A stretch of DNA of 9,048 nucleotides from Chlorobiota bacterium. GTDB lineage: Bacteria > Bacteroidota > Bacteroidia > Bacteroidales > F082. The stretch lies in contig JAUXBM010000050.1 of NCBI GenBank assembly GCA_030619415.1, forward strand, positions 1 to 9,048, written 5' to 3'. A model generated the notes under the pieces. The model worked only from the letters and a program-made list of their open reading frames with translations, made no database searches and was not told the origin of the DNA. The translations under genes and the position numbers were made by a program. Position 1 is the stretch's first letter, and each line of letters begins with the position of its first letter. Shown piece by piece: positions 5,605 through 9,048 of the stretch.

Positions 5605-6139
5605 AATCGAAGTTGACGATGAGATAAAGTTGTCAAAAATATCGCTGACTTCGGCCGAGTTGATATATGACAGCATTAATAATTCCAGGAAGCACCTTCA
5701 TGAATGGCTACCCTTTGTAGATGGAACAAAATCAGTAAGTGACACTAAAATTTTTATAGATTCTGTATTAAATTCCAGGTGTCCTAAACGGGATATGATA
5801 TTTGAAATTTGGTATCAAGAACAATTTGCCGGGCTCATTGGATTTAAAGAAATTGACAATTCAAACAATAAAACTGAAATGGGCTATTGGCTTGATGCTG
5901 GCATGACCGGAAAAGGGATCATGGTCAGGTCATGTAAAGCGTTGATTGATTATGCTCTCAATGATTTGAAATTAAACAGGGTGATGATTAAAGTAGCCGT
6001 AGGAAACGAAAAAAGCAGGGCTATTCCAGTTCTACTCGGTTTGAAACCCGAAGGAATTGAACGCCACGGAGAAAGTCTGCACAATAATTATGTTGACCTA
6101 GAAATTTACAGTACATTAAAAGAGGAGTGGGAAAATTGA
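5597..6139 (+). CDS. RimL-like GNAT N-acetyltransferase
   Basis: The chosen ATG (5597) gives 180 residues and overlaps the DUF2007 gene by 8 bp. The longer frame starting at 5465 would overlap that gene by 140 bp and add a basic, unstructured 44-residue tail unlike the family, so I rejected it. Family features in order: HLHEWLPFVDGTKS (33-46), FAGLIGFKEID (77-87), the acetyl-CoA-binding strand-loop GYWLDAGMTGKGIM (96-109, with the G-x-G turn TGKG), NEKSRAIPVLLGLKPEG (137-153), and YVDLEIYSTLKEEW at the end. It resembles the RimL/RimJ branch, which acetylates N-termini of ribosomal proteins, but many close relatives act on small molecules or antibiotics, so the substrate is open. The position usually held by Gln/Arg in the Q/R-x-x-G-x-G loop is Gly102. 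Confidence 0.92.
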   Translation: MCKIEVDDEIKLSKISLTSAELIYDSINNSRKHLHEWLPFVDGTKSVSDTKIFIDSVLNSRCPKRDMIFEIWYQEQFAGLIGFKEIDNSNNKTEMGYWLDAGMTGKGIMVRSCKALIDYALNDLKLNRVMIKVAVGNEKSRAIPVLLGLKPEGIERHGESLHNNYVDLEIYSTLKEEWEN

Positions 6140-6969
6140 TGGAAACTTGTCTACTCCAACATTTCATTTTAAATTCTGATCTTAAGGATTCTTGCGATTT
6201 TAATACAGGTATACTCGACGAAGGCCCTGGCATTTATGAGGTTTTCAGGGTTATTAATGGAACTCCTCTTTTTTTGGAAGAGCATATAAAGCGGTTTTAC
6301 ACTTCGGCCTTTTATGAGCAATTTTCCGATCCAATTTCTGAACAACAACTGATGGTTTCGCTAAAAAACCTCATCGAAACAAACAGCCTGAAACAGGGCA
6401 ATATTCGTTTTCAATATTTAGTTCATCCATCTCGGGGGCCCGTTTTCATGGCATGGATTGTCCCAACGATTTATCCGTCAAAATTAGATTTTGAATCAGG
6501 GGTTGATATTGTCACATTGAATGCTTCACGCAAAAGGCCTCAGTCGAAAAGAACAAACCTGCCATTGCGACAAATGGCTGAAGAAATAACTAAAGAAGAC
6601 GGGATTGCCGAGGTTTTACTGATTAACAAGAAAGGCCTGATTACAGAAGGACACAGATCAAATATTTTTTTTGTCGGCGATAATACTTTGCACACATCGC
6701 CAGTGGAACTGGTTTTACCCGGAATTACGCGGGACAAGATCATTGCATTGGCAAAAAGGGAAGGTATTCCGGTAATCGAAAAGGATATTGAGTCAAAAGA
6801 TTTAACAGATTTTGATGCCTGTTTTTTAAGCAGCACTTCAAAAAATGTGCTCCCGATTCATCGCATTGATGAGATTGATTACAAGGCAAAAAATCCAATA
6901 ACAACAAAACTGGCATTGCTATTTGACAAATTGGTAAATGATCATTTAGGAAAATTTAGCTGGGTTTAA
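6139..6969 (+). CDS. Class IV (fold-type IV) PLP-dependent aminotransferase or lyase
   Basis: The ATG at 6139 shares one base with the upstream TGA (TGATG), giving 276 residues, close to the family length. A GTG at 6127 is in frame but less likely. Visible family features: GPGIYEVFRVINGTPLF (29-45), EEHIKRFYTSA (47-57), the probable PLP lysine Lys137 in SKRTNLPLRQMAEE, LLINKKGLITEGHRSNIFFV (160-179) with Glu170 near the PLP ring nitrogen, PGITRDKII (194-202) and CFLSSTSKNVLPI (228-240). This fold is shared by branched-chain aminotransferase, D-amino acid transaminase and aminodeoxychorismate lyase (PabC). I cannot separate these by eye; the N-terminus without a clear canonical start strand and the RTN after the lysine do not settle it. 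It is translationally coupled to the acetyltransferase gene. Confidence 0.9.
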   Translation: METCLLQHFILNSDLKDSCDFNTGILDEGPGIYEVFRVINGTPLFLEEHIKRFYTSAFYEQFSDPISEQQLMVSLKNLIETNSLKQGNIRFQYLVHPSRGPVFMAWIVPTIYPSKLDFESGVDIVTLNASRKRPQSKRTNLPLRQMAEEITKEDGIAEVLLINKKGLITEGHRSNIFFVGDNTLHTSPVELVLPGITRDKIIALAKREGIPVIEKDIESKDLTDFDACFLSSTSKNVLPIHRIDEIDYKAKNPITTKLALLFDKLVNDHLGKFSWV

Positions 6970-6973
6970 TTTG

Positions 6974-6981
6974 TATTTTTA
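6974..6981 (+). promoter_or_regulatory. Candidate -7 box before the CAP/SPOR gene
   Basis: TATTTTTA, one base off TAnnTTTG, lies in the 30-bp gap, 18 bp before the ATG at 7000 and 36 bp before the alternative ATG at 7018. It suggests that this gene can be transcribed separately from the upstream cluster. Confidence 0.3.
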
Positions 6982-6999
6982 CGGTCATCTGAACTGCTT

Positions 7000-7917
7000 A
7001 TGCGACGTCACTGTTTAATGTTAAAAAAACGACCGAATCAATTTGTTGAAGTGAAGGGTTTGATTCTTACATTGTTGGTTATCCTCCAGCTTGCTACCAG
7101 CCCAGCACTTGTTTTGGCCCAAAATAAGATACCTGATGATTTCTGTCTCTCGCTTGATGAAAAAAACCTATACAATGCCATCAACACGCTGCTTACTGAA
7201 TATGATCAAAAAACCGTTAAACTTTCTACCTCCCTCTCGTATGTGGCTAAAATACATGTGGATGATTTACTTGTAAATAAGCCCGACACAAGTGTCTGTA
7301 ACTTATCGAGTTGGTCAGATAAAGGCGAGTGGACGCCCTGTTGTCATAATCCATACGTTCCTCAACAGGATTGCATGTGGGACAAGCCAAAGGAACTAAC
7401 ATCCTATCCGTACAGAGGATATGAATTGGTGGCCTATTTTGAAGATGACTTTAATGTTGACTCAGTGATTAACCTTTGGTCATCGACAAAAGCAGTACTC
7501 GACATGCTGCTTGCAAGGGGCAATTTTAGCGCAAAAAAATGGGTCTGTATGGGTGTTGGAATAAATGAACGTTATGTTTCTGTCTGGTTCGGTCAGCGTC
7601 CTGACAAGGTGAGTGTGCCGGATGTTTGTATTGATGATTTGGAAAAAGCGCTGGCCGGTGCAACTACTGCAGTTGCTGGAGATACAGGTATCGCACAAAT
7701 TACTTACTATATTGTTGTCGGAAGCTATACCGAAACCAAAGATGCCCGGGAAATGGTAAAACGGCTGAAAAAATCAGGATATAAAAATGCCGGCACACTT
7801 TTAAACAAGGAAATGACCAGGGTTTACCTGAACAAGTTCAACAACTTGAAAGAGGCCATGTACGTCAAACAGCAATTGCCATATAACTATCGCGAAGCAT
7901 GGATTTACAAAGAATAA
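7000..7917 (+). CDS. Exported CAP-like protein with C-terminal SPOR domain
   Basis: 305 residues from ATG 7000; an in-frame ATG at 7018 gives 299 and an equally good signal peptide. Residues 17-41 form the export signal (GLILTLLVILQLATSPALVLAQ). Residues about 55-200 look like a CAP (SCP/PR1) domain: NAINTLLTEYDQK, LSYVAKIHVDDL with His86, GYELVAYFED, LWSSTKAVLDMLL and MGVGINERYVSVWFG. The second CAP histidine, normally in a SP-x-HR motif, is replaced by Lys164. A cysteine-rich insert (Cys100, 114, 115, 125; WTPCCHNPY, DCMWDKP) with Cys49, 183 and 210 suggests several disulfides. Residues 236-305 form a SPOR domain (YYIVVGSYTETKDAREM, GYKNAGTLL, TRVYLNKFNNLKEA, EAWIY), a peptidoglycan-binding module specific for denuded glycan strands. 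Expected location: periplasm, cell-wall associated; CAP function unknown. Confidence 0.88.
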   Translation: MRRHCLMLKKRPNQFVEVKGLILTLLVILQLATSPALVLAQNKIPDDFCLSLDEKNLYNAINTLLTEYDQKTVKLSTSLSYVAKIHVDDLLVNKPDTSVCNLSSWSDKGEWTPCCHNPYVPQQDCMWDKPKELTSYPYRGYELVAYFEDDFNVDSVINLWSSTKAVLDMLLARGNFSAKKWVCMGVGINERYVSVWFGQRPDKVSVPDVCIDDLEKALAGATTAVAGDTGIAQITYYIVVGSYTETKDAREMVKRLKKSGYKNAGTLLNKEMTRVYLNKFNNLKEAMYVKQQLPYNYREAWIYKE

Positions 7918-7939
7918 CCCAATGGATTTTTTCTGCCAT

Positions 7940-7947
7940 TATTTTTA
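7940..7947 (+). promoter_or_regulatory. TATTTTTA box immediately before the last gene
   Basis: TATTTTTA lies only 4 bp before the ATG at 7952. If it is a -7 element, the transcript would be leaderless or nearly so. It may equally be chance A/T-rich sequence. Confidence 0.2.
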
Positions 7948-7951
7948 GGAA

Positions 7952-9048
7952 ATGACGATTACAAAAGAATTTCAACCAATAGAGGTTAATACCAAAAGAG
8001 ACATAAAGGATTTCCTGAAAGTCGCTTCATTGATCAATAAAGACCAAAAGAATTTCATCAGGCCATTGGATGAGGATGTGGAGAAAATATTCGATCGGGA
8101 AACAAACAAACGCTTCAGAAAAGGAAATGCGATCAGATGGATTTTAAAAGATGGTGAGGGAAAATTAGCAGGCAGGATTGCTGCTTTCTATGACCCGGCT
8201 ACTGCAAGTAAAGATGATCAGCTAACCGGTGGATGTGGCTTTTTCGACTGCGTAAACAACCAGAAGGCTGCCAACATACTTTTTGAAGCTGCCAAAAAAT
8301 GGCTCCAGGAAAACGGTATTGAAGCAATGGATGGCCCGGTGAATTTTGGATCACGAGAGCTTTTTTGGGGATGTCTTTCGGAAGGTTTTTTTGAGCCCAA
8401 TTACAATATGCCATACAATCAACCATACTATAATGAACTTTTCACCAATTATGGTTTTCGGAATTTTTTTAACCAATATACTTATCATGTAGCCCTTACA
8501 TCTGTCGATATGGATGAGGTTGTCTATAAAAATGGGGAACATTTAAAAGATGATCCCGATTATCAGTTCGACATTCTTGACCCCCGCAAAATGGAAAAAT
8601 ACGCTTTGGATTTTATGACCATCTTCAACGAAGCATGGGCAAGATTTCCGGGTGTAAGACCTTTTAAGAAGCAGCAGGCACTGAATATGTTTAAAAAGTT
8701 GAAACCCGTCTCCGAAAAACGGGCAATCATTTTTGCTTATCACAAAGACAGGCCAATTGCATTTTTCATTATGATACCTGATTTGTTTCAAATTACCCGA
8801 AAATTTAACGGAAAATTTAACCTGATCAACAAGCTAAGGCTCGTATTGTATGTAAAGATCCTAAAGAAAAACACAAGGCTTATCGGTCAGATATTTGGTG
8901 TAGTACCCGATTTTCAAGGCAAAGGTGTTGCTGCCGGAATGATCCTTCGCTTTGTAAAAGAAGTAGCCAAACCGACTTTTAATTATACTGACCTGGAAAT
9001 GAACTGGATCGGGGATTTTAACCCCGGTATGATGAAAATGGTCAGACA
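7952..9048 (+). CDS. Large GNAT-fold protein (YghO-like), C-terminus beyond the window
   Basis: Open from ATG 7952 to the right edge (365 complete codons); only the end is missing. Region 125-170 is very characteristic: DGPVNFGSRELFWGCLSEGF, then EPNYNMPYNQPYYNELF and TNYGFRNFFNQYTY, a pattern I associate with the conserved 'hypothetical / N-acetyltransferase' family that includes E. coli YghO. A second GNAT half follows: FAYHKDRPIAFFIMIPD (261-277) and VVPDFQGKGVAAGMI (317-331), with QGKG forming the acetyl-CoA pyrophosphate loop. The truncated end (TDLEMNWIGDFNPGMM) is the usual strand and N-x-P-M helix start. Length suggests that fewer than about 30 residues are lost. Its substrate is unknown. 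It follows the CAP/SPOR gene by 34 bp on the same strand. Confidence 0.88.
   Translation, partial: MTITKEFQPIEVNTKRDIKDFLKVASLINKDQKNFIRPLDEDVEKIFDRETNKRFRKGNAIRWILKDGEGKLAGRIAAFYDPATASKDDQLTGGCGFFDCVNNQKAANILFEAAKKWLQENGIEAMDGPVNFGSRELFWGCLSEGFFEPNYNMPYNQPYYNELFTNYGFRNFFNQYTYHVALTSVDMDEVVYKNGEHLKDDPDYQFDILDPRKMEKYALDFMTIFNEAWARFPGVRPFKKQQALNMFKKLKPVSEKRAIIFAYHKDRPIAFFIMIPDLFQITRKFNGKFNLINKLRLVLYVKILKKNTRLIGQIFGVVPDFQGKGVAAGMILRFVKEVAKPTFNYTDLEMNWIGDFNPGMMKMVR

Overview
The window looks like a piece of a Bacteroidota (Bacteroidetes) chromosome, probably a Bacteroidia or Cytophagia relative. The signs are an outer-membrane TonB-dependent receptor with an N-terminal carboxypeptidase-regulatory-like domain, a Bacteroidetes-style SPOR protein, A/T-rich start regions without clear Shine-Dalgarno sequences, and several upstream boxes resembling the Bacteroidetes -7 element TAnnTTTG. 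Base composition is moderately A/T rich throughout. I see no rRNA, tRNA, CRISPR array, intact transposase or phage gene.

Layout. Positions 1-1676 (minus) hold the N-terminal 558 codons of a TonB-dependent receptor that runs off the left edge. Positions 1677-1937 are non-coding and densely palindromic: a repeated 12-mer, three hairpins and a pair of mutually exclusive stems. Positions 1938-2606 (minus) encode an exported START/SRPBCC lipid-binding-like protein. Positions 2607-2934 are a divergent intergenic region. Positions 2935-3480 (plus) encode an exported, thioredoxin-type (two-cysteine) glutathione peroxidase homologue. Positions 3481-4267 form an unusual island: a small exported protein built from six 11-residue 'VESFPDLKVQ'-type repeats, probably starting at a TTG, bracketed by arrays of degenerate 7-bp repeats that lie partly in inverted orientation on the two sides. 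Positions 4300-5202 encode a ten-helix EamA/DMT-family permease.

Positions 5344-9048 (plus) are a compact block: a DUF2007 protein, a RimL-like GNAT acetyltransferase overlapping it by 8 bp, and a fold-type IV PLP enzyme (aminotransferase or lyase) overlapping by 1 bp. After 30 bp comes an exported CAP-like plus SPOR protein, and after 34 bp a large GNAT-fold protein truncated by the right edge. The first three are very likely translated together. The block has no shared pathway that I can name: two acetyltransferase-fold proteins and a PLP enzyme suggest small-molecule or protein modification, and the CAP/SPOR protein points to the periplasm and peptidoglycan.

Most of the window is ordinary housekeeping or envelope content. 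The parts that deserve a second look are the heptamer-flanked repeat-protein island (3481-4267) and the palindrome cluster (1719-1909).
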